DNA of 64,000 nucleotides, taken from contig NZ_CP012257.1 of the NCBI RefSeq assembly GCF_001277175.1, positions 3,906,001-3,970,000 of the forward strand, in the 5' to 3' direction. The notes beneath the pieces were generated by a model. It searched no databases. It was given only the letters and a program-made list of their open reading frames with translations, and had not been told where the DNA came from. Shown in pieces: positions 39,311 through 50,351 of this stretch (the first letter of the stretch is position 1; every line of letters starts with the position of its first letter). This DNA comes from Cronobacter universalis NCTC 9529. GTDB lineage: Bacteria; Pseudomonadota; Gammaproteobacteria; Enterobacterales; Enterobacteriaceae. A program made the position numbers and the translations under genes.

Positions 39311-41449
39311 ATGAGCACCTTGTTGATTTTAGTCGCTGCTATGCTGGCCTGCATCGTCATTGCAGGTTGGTGGATAAAGCGCAAAATTCGCCCCCGTCAT
39401 CCCCGTTTACCCGCCCAGGTTTTTGCTGGCGCCACGACCCGTAAACTCAGCAGTGAAGAGCGTAGCGCCATCGAAAGCTATCTGGAAACGCTCTCGCGTT
39501 TTCAGGATTCGCCGACGCCGACCGGCGCGATTAAGCCGCCAGTCCGGTTAACGCTGACGCCGCAAAGCGGCACCGTTTACTGTATCCGTCGGGCCATTAC
39601 CCGCTACGGCCTCTCATCCGACGATCCCAACAAATGGCGCTATTACCTGGATTCGGTCGAAGTACATCTGCCGCCCTTCTGCGAGCAATACATCACTGAC
39701 GATAATAGCGTCGAGCTTATCCGTACCGCGACGCTGCCGCTGGTTATCTCGTTAAACGGCCATTCGATTCAGGAACATGTGCATGAAGCCCGCGGCTACG
39801 TGCTGGAAGGCCCGGCGTCGGGCCTGGCGTCCATTCGCGGCGAAGAGAGCGAACAGATTGAGTTGCTGAATATTCGCCAGGAGACGCAGGAAGAGCACAT
39901 GCTCGGACGCCCGGACGGGCTGCGCGAGGCGCTGCTAATTTGCGCCGCGTTTGTACTCTTTTTTCTCTGCCTCGTGACGCCGCCGATGATGCTGCCCTGG
40001 CTGGCGGGCGGCGCGATTTTGCTCCTGGGCGCGGGCCTGTGGGGGCTGTACGCGCCGCCGGCGAAAACGGCGCTGCGCGAAATCCACTGTCTGCGCGGCA
40101 CGCCGAAACGCTGGGGGCTGTTTGGCGAAACCAATCAGGAACAGCTTAATAATATTTCGCTCGGCATTATCGACCTTATTTATCCGCCGCACTGGCAGCC
40201 GTTTATCGCGCATGATTTAGGCCAGAAAACGGATATCGATATCTATATGGACAGGCATGTAGTGCGCCAGGGGCGTTTCCTGTCGCTGCATGACGAAGTG
40301 AAACATTTCCCGCTCCAGCACTGGCTGCGCAGCGCGGTGATTGGCGCGGGCGCGCTGCTGGTGCTGCTGCTTCTGACCCTCTGGGTGCCGCTCGATATGC
40401 CGTTTAAGCTGACTCTCTCCTGGCTTAAAGGCGCGCAGACGGTCGAAGCGACCAGCGTCGCGCAGCTTGAAGAAGCGGGTTTGCGCGTTGGCGACACGCT
40501 GCGTATCAACGGCACGGGCATGTGCAATATTCATTTGCCGGGGCGTTACACCACGCGTCAGAACTACCCGTTTATGCCGTTCGACTGCTCGCAAATTCTC
40601 TGGAATAACGCAAGCCCCCTGCCCCTGCCGGAATCCGATACCGTAACCAAAGCGACAGCGCTGGCAGACGCGGTAAACCGCCAGCTGCATCCGCAGGAAG
40701 GCGACACCAAAATCAACCCGCAGCTGGCGTCGGCGATTCAGAAATCGGGCATGGTGCTGCTGGATGATTTCGCGGAGATCGTGCTGAAAACCGAAGCGCT
40801 GTGTACGGGCGAGGAAGAGTGCGTGAGACTGAAAAACGCGCTGGTGAACCTCGGCAATACCAAAGACTGGCCGTCGCTCGTCAAACGCGCCAGCGAAGGC
40901 AAACTCGACGGCATCAACGTGCTGCTGCGCCCGGTCAGCGCTGAATCGCTCGATAATCTGGTGATTGCGTCAACCGCGCCGTTCTTCGTGCGTGAAACCA
41001 GCCGCGCCGCGCAGTCGCTCAATAGTCCTCCGCCGGGCGGCTTTATGATTATCAGCGACGAGGGCAAAGATATGGTGAACCAGCCGCTGCCGCCGACATC
41101 GCTGTATGATTTCCCGCCGCAGGAGCAGTGGAAAGAGTTTCAGCGGCTGGCAGGTATGCTGATGCAGACGCCGTTCCACGCCGAAGGCGTGGTGACCAGC
41201 CTGCGCACCGACGCCAACGGCACCCAGCATGTCACGCTCAGCAGTATTCCGGACAGCGCCGGGCTGTGGCGCTATTTCGGCACCACGCTCCTGATGCTGG
41301 TGATGCTCATCTGCGCGCTGTATAACGGCGTCGTCGCGCTGCGCCGCTGGCAGCGCAGCCGCACCCGCATTGAAGAAATCCAGCGCTACTACGAAAACTG
41401 CTTCAACCCGCAGCTGGTCCCCTCCGCGGATATTCGCCCCCTGTTCTGA
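39311..41449 (+). CDS. igaA: IgaA, inner-membrane repressor of the Rcs phosphorelay
   Basis: 712 residues (E. coli 711). One membrane helix at residues about 3-22, a cytoplasmic domain to about 200, further helices at about 205-225, 230-245 and 345-365, a large periplasmic domain (about 370-650), and a last helix near 660-680. IgaA restrains RcsD/RcsC signalling and is normally essential when Rcs is intact. Four periplasmic Cys (FDCSQIL, ALCTGEECV region, MCNIHLP) are kept. Its own terminator follows. Confidence 0.96.
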   Translation: MSTLLILVAAMLACIVIAGWWIKRKIRPRHPRLPAQVFAGATTRKLSSEERSAIESYLETLSRFQDSPTPTGAIKPPVRLTLTPQSGTVYCIRRAITRYGLSSDDPNKWRYYLDSVEVHLPPFCEQYITDDNSVELIRTATLPLVISLNGHSIQEHVHEARGYVLEGPASGLASIRGEESEQIELLNIRQETQEEHMLGRPDGLREALLICAAFVLFFLCLVTPPMMLPWLAGGAILLLGAGLWGLYAPPAKTALREIHCLRGTPKRWGLFGETNQEQLNNISLGIIDLIYPPHWQPFIAHDLGQKTDIDIYMDRHVVRQGRFLSLHDEVKHFPLQHWLRSAVIGAGALLVLLLLTLWVPLDMPFKLTLSWLKGAQTVEATSVAQLEEAGLRVGDTLRINGTGMCNIHLPGRYTTRQNYPFMPFDCSQILWNNASPLPLPESDTVTKATALADAVNRQLHPQEGDTKINPQLASAIQKSGMVLLDDFAEIVLKTEALCTGEEECVRLKNALVNLGNTKDWPSLVKRASEGKLDGINVLLRPVSAESLDNLVIASTAPFFVRETSRAAQSLNSPPPGGFMIISDEGKDMVNQPLPPTSLYDFPPQEQWKEFQRLAGMLMQTPFHAEGVVTSLRTDANGTQHVTLSSIPDSAGLWRYFGTTLLMLVMLICALYNGVVALRRWQRSRTRIEEIQRYYENCFNPQLVPSADIRPLF

Positions 41450-41458
41450 TAATCCGGC

Positions 41459-41492
41459 GGCGACAGGTTTATGGTAATCTGTCGCCCCTTTT
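41459..41492 (+). terminator. Terminator between igaA and yrfG
   Basis: GGCGACAG (41459-41466) pairs with CTGTCGCC (41479-41486) around a 12-nt loop, followed by CCTTTTT. Confidence 0.8.
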
Positions 41493-41511
41493 TCCTCAGG
41501 CGGGAGTTCCC

Positions 41512-42192
41512 ATGACTATTGATATCGCCTGGCAGGAGGTCGATACCGTTCTGCTGGACATGGACGGCACGCTGCTCGATCTGGCGTTCGACACTTTCTT
41601 CTGGCAGAAACTGGTGCCCGAAACGCTAAGCCAGCAGCGCGGCATCTCGCTGGATGACGCCCACAATCATATCCGTGCCGAATATCACGCCGTGCAGCAT
41701 ACGCTAAACTGGTACTGTCTGGATTACTGGAGCGAGCGCCTGGGGCTCGATATCTGCGCCATGACGACCGAGCAAGGGCCGCGCGCGCTGATACGTGAAG
41801 ATACCGTGCCGTTTCTCGACGCGCTGAAAGCCTGCGGCAAGCGGCGCATTTTGCTGACCAACGCGCATCCGCATAATCTGGCGGTCAAGCTTGAGCATAC
41901 CGGGCTTGCTCAGCACCTTGATTTATTACTTTCCACCCACACATTTGGTTATCCAAAAGAGGATCAGCGGTTATGGCAGGCCGTTGCCCGGCACACCGGC
42001 CTTGATAAGTCGCGCACGCTGTTTATCGACGACAGCGAGCCGATTCTCGATGCCGCCGCGCGGTTTGGTATTCGCTACTGCCTTGGCGTCACCAATCCCG
42101 ATTCAGGCGTTGCGGATAAAAGCTATCAGCGCCACCCGGCGCTTGGCGATTACCGGCGTCTGATCCCCTCGCTGCAAACCGAGGAGTCGTGA
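41512..42192 (+). CDS. yrfG: HAD-family GMP/IMP nucleotidase YrfG
   Basis: 226 residues. HAD motifs: LDMDGTLLDL (nucleophile Asp), LLTNAHP (motif II), KEDQRLWQ (Lys) and FIDDSEPILDAA (motif IV). E. coli YrfG dephosphorylates purine mononucleotides. Its stop overlaps the hslR start by one base, opening the yrfG-hslR-hslO run. Confidence 0.95.
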   Translation: MTIDIAWQEVDTVLLDMDGTLLDLAFDTFFWQKLVPETLSQQRGISLDDAHNHIRAEYHAVQHTLNWYCLDYWSERLGLDICAMTTEQGPRALIREDTVPFLDALKACGKRRILLTNAHPHNLAVKLEHTGLAQHLDLLLSTHTFGYPKEDQRLWQAVARHTGLDKSRTLFIDDSEPILDAAARFGIRYCLGVTNPDSGVADKSYQRHPALGDYRRLIPSLQTEES

Positions 42193-42593
42193 TGAAAGAG
42201 AAATCCACCGAGGGGGTTCGCCTGGACAAATGGCTCTGGGCGGCGCGCTTCTATAAAACCCGCACGCTGGCCCGCGAGATGATCGAAGGCGGCAAGGTGC
42301 ACTACAACGGGCAACGGACCAGACCGAGTAAAATTATCGAACCGAACGCGGTGTTAACGCTGCGCCAGGGAAACGATGAACGCACGCTGGTGGTAAAAGG
42401 CATTACCGATCAGCGACGACCGGCAAGCGAAGCGGTACTGCTGTACGAAGAGACGGCAGAAAGTATCGAAAAGCGCGAAAAACTCGCGCTGGCGCGTAAA
42501 CTCAACGCCCTTTCCATGCCGCATCCGGATCGCCGCCCGGACAAAAAAGAGCGCCGCGATCTGATCAAATTTAAATTTGGCGACAGCGAATAA
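42192..42593 (+). CDS. hslR: Heat-shock protein HslR (Hsp15), S4-domain RNA-binding protein
   Basis: 133 residues from the ATG at 42192; a GTG one codon upstream is also in frame but the E. coli start is MKEK. S4 RNA-binding domain ([20 protein letters not shown]) and a Lys/Arg-rich C-terminus. Binds free 50S subunits that carry nascent chain-tRNA and helps recycle them after heat shock. Shares one base with the yrfG stop. Confidence 0.96.
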   Translation: MKEKSTEGVRLDKWLWAARFYKTRTLAREMIEGGKVHYNGQRTRPSKIIEPNAVLTLRQGNDERTLVVKGITDQRRPASEAVLLYEETAESIEKREKLALARKLNALSMPHPDRRPDKKERRDLIKFKFGDSE

Positions 42594-42616
42594 CCGTCAC
42601 GCCAGGAGAGAGAATA

Positions 42617-43495
42617 ATGGCTCAACACGACCAACTACACCGCTATCTTTTTGAAAATTATGCCGTGCGCGGCGAACTGGTGACGGTTTCAGAAACCTGG
42701 AAACAGATCCTTGAAAACCATGACTACCCGATGCCGGTTAAAACCCTGCTCGGCGAGCTGCTGGTCGCCACCAGCCTGCTGACCGCGACGCTGAAATTCG
42801 CGGGCGATATCACCGTTCAGTTGCAGGGCGACGGCCCGATGACGCTCGCCGTGATTAACGGCAACAACCGCCAGCAGATGCGCGGCGTCGCGCGCGTGCA
42901 GGGCGATGTTCCGGCGGACGCCGACCTGAAAACGCTGGTCGGCAACGGCTATCTGGTCATCACCATTACGCCGGAAGAAGGCGAGCGCTATCAGGGTGTC
43001 GTCGGTCTGGAAGGCGATACCCTGGCCGCGTGCCTGGAAGATTACTTCATGCGTTCAGAGCAGCTGCCGACCCGCCTGTTTATCCGTACTGGCGAAGCGC
43101 AGGGCCAGCCTGCCGCAGGCGGTATGCTGTTGCAGGTGCTGCCGGCGCAGGACGCCCAGACGGAAGACTTCAATCATCTGGCGACGCTGACCGAAACCAT
43201 CAAGGCGGACGAGCTGTTTACGCTGCCCGCCAACGATGTGCTGTGGCGTCTCTACCACGAAGAAGAAGTGACCGTTTACGATCCGCAGGCGGTGGAGTTC
43301 AAATGCACCTGCTCGCGCGAGCGCTGCGCCGATGCGCTCCGCACGCTGCCGGATGAAGAAATCGCACAGATCCTGGAAGAAGATGGCGAAGTGGATATGC
43401 ATTGCGACTACTGCGGCACCCACTATGTGTTCGACGCGATGGATATCGCCGGGATCCGCAAAAACGCCTCCCCGGCCGATCCGCAGGTACACTAA
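42617..43495 (+). CDS. hslO: Redox-regulated chaperone Hsp33
   Basis: 292 residues. C-terminal zinc centre with C-x-C (KCTCSRERC) and C-x2-C ([10 protein letters not shown]), which releases zinc and forms disulfides under oxidative unfolding stress, turning on holdase activity. N-terminal domain as in E. coli ([20 protein letters not shown]). Part of yrfG-hslR-hslO; followed by a strong terminator. Confidence 0.97.
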   Translation: MAQHDQLHRYLFENYAVRGELVTVSETWKQILENHDYPMPVKTLLGELLVATSLLTATLKFAGDITVQLQGDGPMTLAVINGNNRQQMRGVARVQGDVPADADLKTLVGNGYLVITITPEEGERYQGVVGLEGDTLAACLEDYFMRSEQLPTRLFIRTGEAQGQPAAGGMLLQVLPAQDAQTEDFNHLATLTETIKADELFTLPANDVLWRLYHEEEVTVYDPQAVEFKCTCSRERCADALRTLPDEEIAQILEEDGEVDMHCDYCGTHYVFDAMDIAGIRKNASPADPQVH

Positions 43496-43504
43496 GGCCT
43501 GCTG

Positions 43505-43538
43505 ACGCTCCCCGCCGCCCGGCGGGAAGCGTTTTTTT
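43505..43538. terminator. Terminator shared by convergent hslO and yhgE
   Basis: ACGCTCCCCGCC (43505-43516) pairs with GGCGGGAAGCGT (43521-43532), one mismatch, followed by seven Ts on the plus strand. Confidence 0.85.
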
Positions 43539-43542
43539 ACGC

Positions 43543-45246
43543 TTACTGATAGTTGATCGGAATTCTTACCCCGCCGATTTCCACATCCTGCCAGGTTTTC
43601 TCTTTTCCTTTGATCTGATTTTCGCGCAGCGCCTTGTCGAATTTCTCGCGCGTCAGACTGCCGGGAACCTCCTGGCTCCATCCTGCCTGCCGCCACTGGC
43701 CGTTCTCGCGCATCGTGACGCTACAGCTTCGCGTGTCGCTGTTGCACAGCAGCACTTCATTTTGCCCGTCATGGTTCAAATCGAGCGCCGCCACAACGCA
43801 GCTGCCCTTCTCATATAAACAGCCGCGCACGCTGTAGGTGTCTTCTTTACGCACCCACTGCCACCAGCTCTCCGCAGGGGCCTGCGCGCCGGCGGCAAGC
43901 GTAATGGCGTCGCGAAGGTCGTCGTCAGCCACGGTCGAATCGCTGTCCAGCAGATCGCGCAGCGCCTGGCGATTCTCTTTATCGGCCATAAAAGCCGGGT
44001 TATTGCGAAGTTCATTCAGCGCCGCCTGACCGCGCCGTCCGGCGTGTTGCAGCATATAGAGGCTCATCAGGTCGGCCTTGCGCGCCCCGCTCTCATAGCG
44101 CGCCATCTGGCTCTCCACGCTGATGCGCCACGGGTCGAGCACCGGCGAATGGCTTAAGACCAGCAGCGCGAGTGAGAACAGCATGACGACCCGACCGCCG
44201 CGATCGCTGGCTGGCTCACCGCTCTTCATTCGCCTTACCGTCTGTAACGTGGCGCACACCGCCCAGCACAGCACCGTCGCTGTGATAAGCGCCGCGTAAA
44301 CGCGCCACGGCGTCCAGCCATATTGCTGAACGCGCAGCCACAGCGACCACCCGGCCAGCGCCGAAAAGAGCGGGGTCGCGATAAGCCCGACCGTGTTCAG
44401 CAGCCGCAGCGCCTTGTGCGGCGGCGGCGCGCTGCGCCAGGGCGCGCAGGCCAGACTGGAAAGCGACAGCAAAACCAGCGCCAGCGTATTCAGCAACGCG
44501 TTGCAGGAGGTGCGCGCCGCAAGACCGCTCAGGCCAACAAACGGCAGCGTCGCAAGAAACAGCAGCGCGATAAGCGCGGCGAGCGGCAGCAGGCCGGACG
44601 CCACCAGCGTCAGAAAACGCATCAGCGCCTCGGTGATGCGCGTCTGGCTGCGGCACAGCAGCAAGCACACCGCGCCGGAAACCGTCGCCATGACATAAAC
44701 AAAGAGCGGCGTGTCGAAAAACAGAATGTCAAAGAAGCGGATATCCACCGCGTTAAAGAGTTTCGCCCACAGCAGCAGCACGCCCCAGAACACACCGGCG
44801 AGCGCCAGCGCCAGCAGCAGCGCGACGCCGTTATTCCACAGCGCCAGACGGCGTGAAACGGGCGCGCCGGACGCAGTGCCTCGCTGAACCCAGGGCAGCG
44901 CCATAAAGAGCGTGACCGCCAGATGAAAATACCAGGTCGCTATCATCTCGCCCGCGTCCAGCTCATCGACGCCCGTAACAGACCAGCGCATCCAGCCCGA
45001 CATCACGCCCACCAGCGCCAGCAGCGCGCCCGTCATTAACCAGAAACGCGGCGCGCGCAGGCGGGTCGCCGCCAGCGCCACGCTTGCGCACAGCGTGACG
45101 GCCAGCGAGTGCAGCACCAGCGCCGAGCCCTGGCTCATCGCCAGCAGGCTGTGCGGGCCGGTTAAAAACATCAACAAACCGCAGAGCGCGGCAATCATCA
45201 CAATGCCCCAGCGCGTCGCGGGCGCCAAGGGATGAAGTTCAGACAT
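43543..45246 (-). CDS. yhgE: DUF4153 inner-membrane protein YhgE
   Basis: 567 residues (E. coli about 574). About ten to twelve hydrophobic helices between residues 15 and 365, then a soluble C-terminal part (about 370-567) with VVAALDLNHDGQNEVLLCN, an EF-hand/FG-GAP-like calcium-binding-type stretch. Function unknown. AAGGA precedes the ATG. Conserved location between hslO and pckA. Confidence 0.9.
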   Translation of the reverse strand: MSELHPLAPATRWGIVMIAALCGLLMFLTGPHSLLAMSQGSALVLHSLAVTLCASVALAATRLRAPRFWLMTGALLALVGVMSGWMRWSVTGVDELDAGEMIATWYFHLAVTLFMALPWVQRGTASGAPVSRRLALWNNGVALLLALALAGVFWGVLLLWAKLFNAVDIRFFDILFFDTPLFVYVMATVSGAVCLLLCRSQTRITEALMRFLTLVASGLLPLAALIALLFLATLPFVGLSGLAARTSCNALLNTLALVLLSLSSLACAPWRSAPPPHKALRLLNTVGLIATPLFSALAGWSLWLRVQQYGWTPWRVYAALITATVLCWAVCATLQTVRRMKSGEPASDRGGRVVMLFSLALLVLSHSPVLDPWRISVESQMARYESGARKADLMSLYMLQHAGRRGQAALNELRNNPAFMADKENRQALRDLLDSDSTVADDDLRDAITLAAGAQAPAESWWQWVRKEDTYSVRGCLYEKGSCVVAALDLNHDGQNEVLLCNSDTRSCSVTMRENGQWRQAGWSQEVPGSLTREKFDKALRENQIKGKEKTWQDVEIGGVRIPINYQ

Positions 45247-45674
45247 GACGATAATCCTTTAAAAACGCATTCACGCGGTGAAGATAACCCGCCTGCGTGA
45301 AGTGAGCGTGAAGTGGGAAAAGACGCGTTTCGCAGGCCAGAGCCTGACGCGTATCCGCAAAAGTCCGTTTATCCTGTGCGATCCCCCGCCGGTTTTGGTT
45401 TTCACATAAAAGATAATTTTCTTCAGGAAAGCGCTTACAGTCACAAAGTGCGGGTTTAGCGGGGGGCTTTTATAACATATTCGGAACAATTAACGCGTAC
45501 ACAGATAAAATATTGCCATACTCTGAGTCCCGTCGTGACCGGTCTCACAGAATTTTCCACTATGGCGCGCCTGGCGACCCATCAGTAACGTAAATCTATG
45601 AAGCCTGTCGCGGTTAACGTCCCCGGAATGACCCTACACTTTCAGATAGTATAAATTGGCTAAGGAGCAGTGAC
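45247..45674. other. yhgE-pckA divergent intergenic region
   Basis: 428 bp without a convincing gene; a 72-codon minus-strand frame at 45271-45489 has no homology cue and no good start. The central part (45400-45530) is AT-rich. Holds the pckA promoter and a CRP site. Confidence 0.6.
45534..45549 (+). promoter_or_regulatory. CRP site upstream of pckA
   Basis: CGTGA-CCGGTC-TCACA differs from the CRP consensus TGTGA-N6-TCACA at one base. It lies about 125 bp before the pckA start, and E. coli pckA is cAMP-CRP controlled. Confidence 0.75.
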
Positions 45675-47294
45675 ATGCGAGTTACAGGCATAACCCCGCA
45701 GGATCTCAAGGCTTACGGTATCAACGACGTCCAGGAGGTGGTTTATAACCCCGATTACGACACCCTTTATCGCGAAGAGCTTGACCCGTCGCTTGAGGGT
45801 TACGAGCGCGGGGTGCTGACAGATCTGGGTGCGGTCGCCGTCGACACGGGCATTTTTACCGGCCGTTCGCCGAAGGATAAATACATCGTTCGCGACGACA
45901 CCACGCGCGATACGCTGTGGTGGTCCGATAACGGCAAAGGCAAAAACGACAACAAACCGCTGACGCCGGAAACCTGGCAGCATCTGAAAGGCCTGGTGAC
46001 GAAGCAGCTCTCCGGTAAACGTCTTTTCATCATCGACGCCTTTTGCGGCGCTAACCCGGACAGCCGCCTGGCGGTGCGTTTTATTACCGAAGTGGCATGG
46101 CAGGCGCATTTCGTTAAAAACATGTTTATTCGCCCGTCCGGGGATGAGCTGGAGGGTTTCGAGCCCGATTTCATCGTGATGAACGGCGCGAAATGCACGA
46201 ACCCGGACTGGCAGGCGCAGGGGCTGAACTCTGAGAACTTTGTAGCCTTTAACCTGACCGAACGGATGCAGCTGATTGGCGGCACCTGGTACGGCGGCGA
46301 AATGAAAAAAGGCATGTTCTCTATCATGAACTACCTGCTGCCGCTGAAAGGCATCGCCTCGATGCACTGCTCGGCGAACGTCGGCGAAAAAGGCGATGTG
46401 GCGGTGTTCTTCGGCCTCTCCGGCACCGGCAAAACGACGCTTTCCACCGATCCGAAACGCCGCCTTATCGGCGATGACGAGCACGGCTGGGACGATGACG
46501 GCGTGTTTAACTTCGAAGGCGGCTGCTATGCCAAAACCATTCGCCTCTCTGAAGAAGCCGAGCCGGATATCTATCACGCCATTCGCCGCGACGCGCTGCT
46601 GGAAAACGTGACCGTGCGCGACGACGGCAGCATCGATTTCGACGACGCCTCTAAAACCGAAAACACCCGCGTCTCCTACCCGATTTATCACATCGACAAC
46701 ATTGTGAAGCCGGTATCGAAGGCGGGCCACGCGACCAAAGTGATCTTCCTGACCGCCGATGCGTTCGGCGTTCTGCCGCCAGTATCGCGCCTGACGGCCA
46801 GCCAGACGCAGTATCACTTCCTCTCCGGCTTTACGGCGAAACTCGCGGGCACCGAGCGCGGCGTGACCGAGCCGACGCCGACATTCTCCGCCTGTTTCGG
46901 CGCGGCGTTCCTGATGCTTCACCCGACGCAGTACTCCGAAGTGCTGGTAAAACGCATGCAGGCGGCGGGCGCGCAGGCGTATCTGGTCAATACCGGCTGG
47001 AACGGCACCGGCAAACGCATCTCCATCAAGGACACGCGCGCGATTATCGACGCCATCCTGAACGGTTCGCTGGACGATGCGGAAACCTTTACGCTGCCGC
47101 TGTTTAATCTGGCCATCCCGACCAGCCTGCCGGGCGTCGATGAGCGCATTCTCGACCCGCGAAACACCTATGCTTCGCCGGAACAGTGGCAGGAAAAAGC
47201 GCAGCAGCTGGCGCAGCTGTTTATCAGCAACTTTGAGAAATATACCGACACGCCTGCCGGCGCCGCGCTGGTGAGCGCAGGCCCGCAACGCTAA
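45675..47294 (+). CDS. pckA: Phosphoenolpyruvate carboxykinase (ATP)
   Basis: 539 residues (E. coli 540). P-loop [13 protein letters not shown], acidic metal and substrate segment [20 protein letters not shown], and [16 protein letters not shown] near the N-terminus. Converts oxaloacetate and ATP to phosphoenolpyruvate and CO2 for gluconeogenesis. Followed by a strong terminator and convergent with envZ. Confidence 0.98.
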   Translation: MRVTGITPQDLKAYGINDVQEVVYNPDYDTLYREELDPSLEGYERGVLTDLGAVAVDTGIFTGRSPKDKYIVRDDTTRDTLWWSDNGKGKNDNKPLTPETWQHLKGLVTKQLSGKRLFIIDAFCGANPDSRLAVRFITEVAWQAHFVKNMFIRPSGDELEGFEPDFIVMNGAKCTNPDWQAQGLNSENFVAFNLTERMQLIGGTWYGGEMKKGMFSIMNYLLPLKGIASMHCSANVGEKGDVAVFFGLSGTGKTTLSTDPKRRLIGDDEHGWDDDGVFNFEGGCYAKTIRLSEEAEPDIYHAIRRDALLENVTVRDDGSIDFDDASKTENTRVSYPIYHIDNIVKPVSKAGHATKVIFLTADAFGVLPPVSRLTASQTQYHFLSGFTAKLAGTERGVTEPTPTFSACFGAAFLMLHPTQYSEVLVKRMQAAGAQAYLVNTGWNGTGKRISIKDTRAIIDAILNGSLDDAETFTLPLFNLAIPTSLPGVDERILDPRNTYASPEQWQEKAQQLAQLFISNFEKYTDTPAGAALVSAGPQR

Positions 47295-47307
47295 CGGGTT
47301 GAAGGTA

Positions 47308-47337
47308 AAAACGGCTCCGTAAAGGAGCCGTTTTTTT
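47308..47337 (+). terminator. Intrinsic terminator of pckA
   Basis: AAAACGGCTCC-GTAAA-GGAGCCGTTTT with three more Ts; it may also act for envZ on the other strand, whose A-run side becomes a T-run. Confidence 0.9.
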
Positions 47338-47361
47338 ATGGCGTGATGCAATCAGCAAAGG

Positions 47362-49424
<2,063 letters not shown>

Positions 49425-49765
49425 TGTGTTTACTCCCAAAGGCTCAAACAGTTGTAACGCCATTCTAAAAAAGTGTGCGTCAGCCGGTGAGTTAAATCTG
49501 GTATATATTGTAGTCGAAATTGTTACAAAGCATATTTAACAGCAGCTTATCTTCACTTTCGATCACAAAACCGCCGAGTCTCTAAAGGGCGATATCACGA
49601 CGCTGCCGACCTTAGGCTTCATCATAAACGAACTGGCGCATTTCGTATGCCGGCCGCGCTTTATCAGGCCCGTGAGTCAGGCTCGCTTTCGCGCGCCTGG
49701 CGCTTCACATTCGCCACCGCGCCCGCTAAGGTACGGACGTTAAAATTGTCAGCGAAGGCCAGCCG
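49425..49765. other. ompR-greB divergent intergenic region
   Basis: 341 bp with no gene seen. AT-rich near 49495-49550 (GTATATATTGTAGTCG and nearby), where the ompR-envZ promoter is expected. No regulator site could be fixed. Confidence 0.5.
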
Positions 49766-50239
49766 ATGAAAACGCCGTTAATTACCCGCGAAGGTTACGA
49801 AAAACTCAAAAAAGAGCTCGACTATCTGTGGCGCGAGGAGCGGCCCGAAGTCACCAAAAAAGTGACCTGGGCGGCAAGCCTTGGCGATCGCAGCGAAAAC
49901 GCCGATTACCAGTACAACAAAAAGCGCCTGCGCGAAATCGACCGCCGCGTGCGCTATCTCACCAAATGCCTTGAGAACCTGAAAATCGTCGATTACTCGC
50001 CGCAGCAGGAAGGCAAAGTCTTTTTCGGCGCCTGGGTTGAGGTGGAAAACGACGACGGCGACGTGAAGCGTTTTCGTATCGTCGGCTATGACGAGATTTT
50101 CGGGCGCAAAGATTACATCTCCATCGACTCCCCTATGGCCCGCGCGCTGCTCAAAAAAGAGAAAGGCGACGTGGCGACCGTCCAGACGCCGGGCGGCGAG
50201 GCCACCTGGTATGTGAACACCATTGAGTATGTGAAGTAA
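49766..50239 (+). CDS. greB: Transcript cleavage factor GreB
   Basis: 157 residues (E. coli 158). N-terminal coiled coil with the acidic tip (GDRSENADYQYNKKRLREID) that enters the RNA polymerase secondary channel, then the FKBP-like C-terminal domain (FFGAWVEVENDDGDVKRFRIVG). Rescues backtracked polymerase by stimulating RNA cleavage. Separate from yhgF by about 110 bp. Confidence 0.97.
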   Translation: MKTPLITREGYEKLKKELDYLWREERPEVTKKVTWAASLGDRSENADYQYNKKRLREIDRRVRYLTKCLENLKIVDYSPQQEGKVFFGAWVEVENDDGDVKRFRIVGYDEIFGRKDYISIDSPMARALLKKEKGDVATVQTPGGEATWYVNTIEYVK

Positions 50240-50351
50240 CCCTTTGCGGATAGCTCCGAAACCCGCCACGGGCGCGGCTACGGCTGGCATTTTTACCCTT
50301 CAGTCCGTATAACTGTGCCCTGACTTTTTGTACATAACAGATGATATTGCC

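Noticed and set aside
45274..45330. Short GCGTGAAG repeats as a direct-repeat array
   Set aside because: Only two close copies of an 8-mer with irregular spacing; no array or palindrome.
45271..45489. 72-codon minus-strand frame upstream of yhgE
   Set aside because: No good ribosome-binding site, no recognised family, and lies in the pckA/yhgE promoter region.
45660..47351. 563-codon open frame antisense to pckA
   Set aside because: Covers the certain pckA gene; no recognisable domain and composition typical of an antisense shadow.
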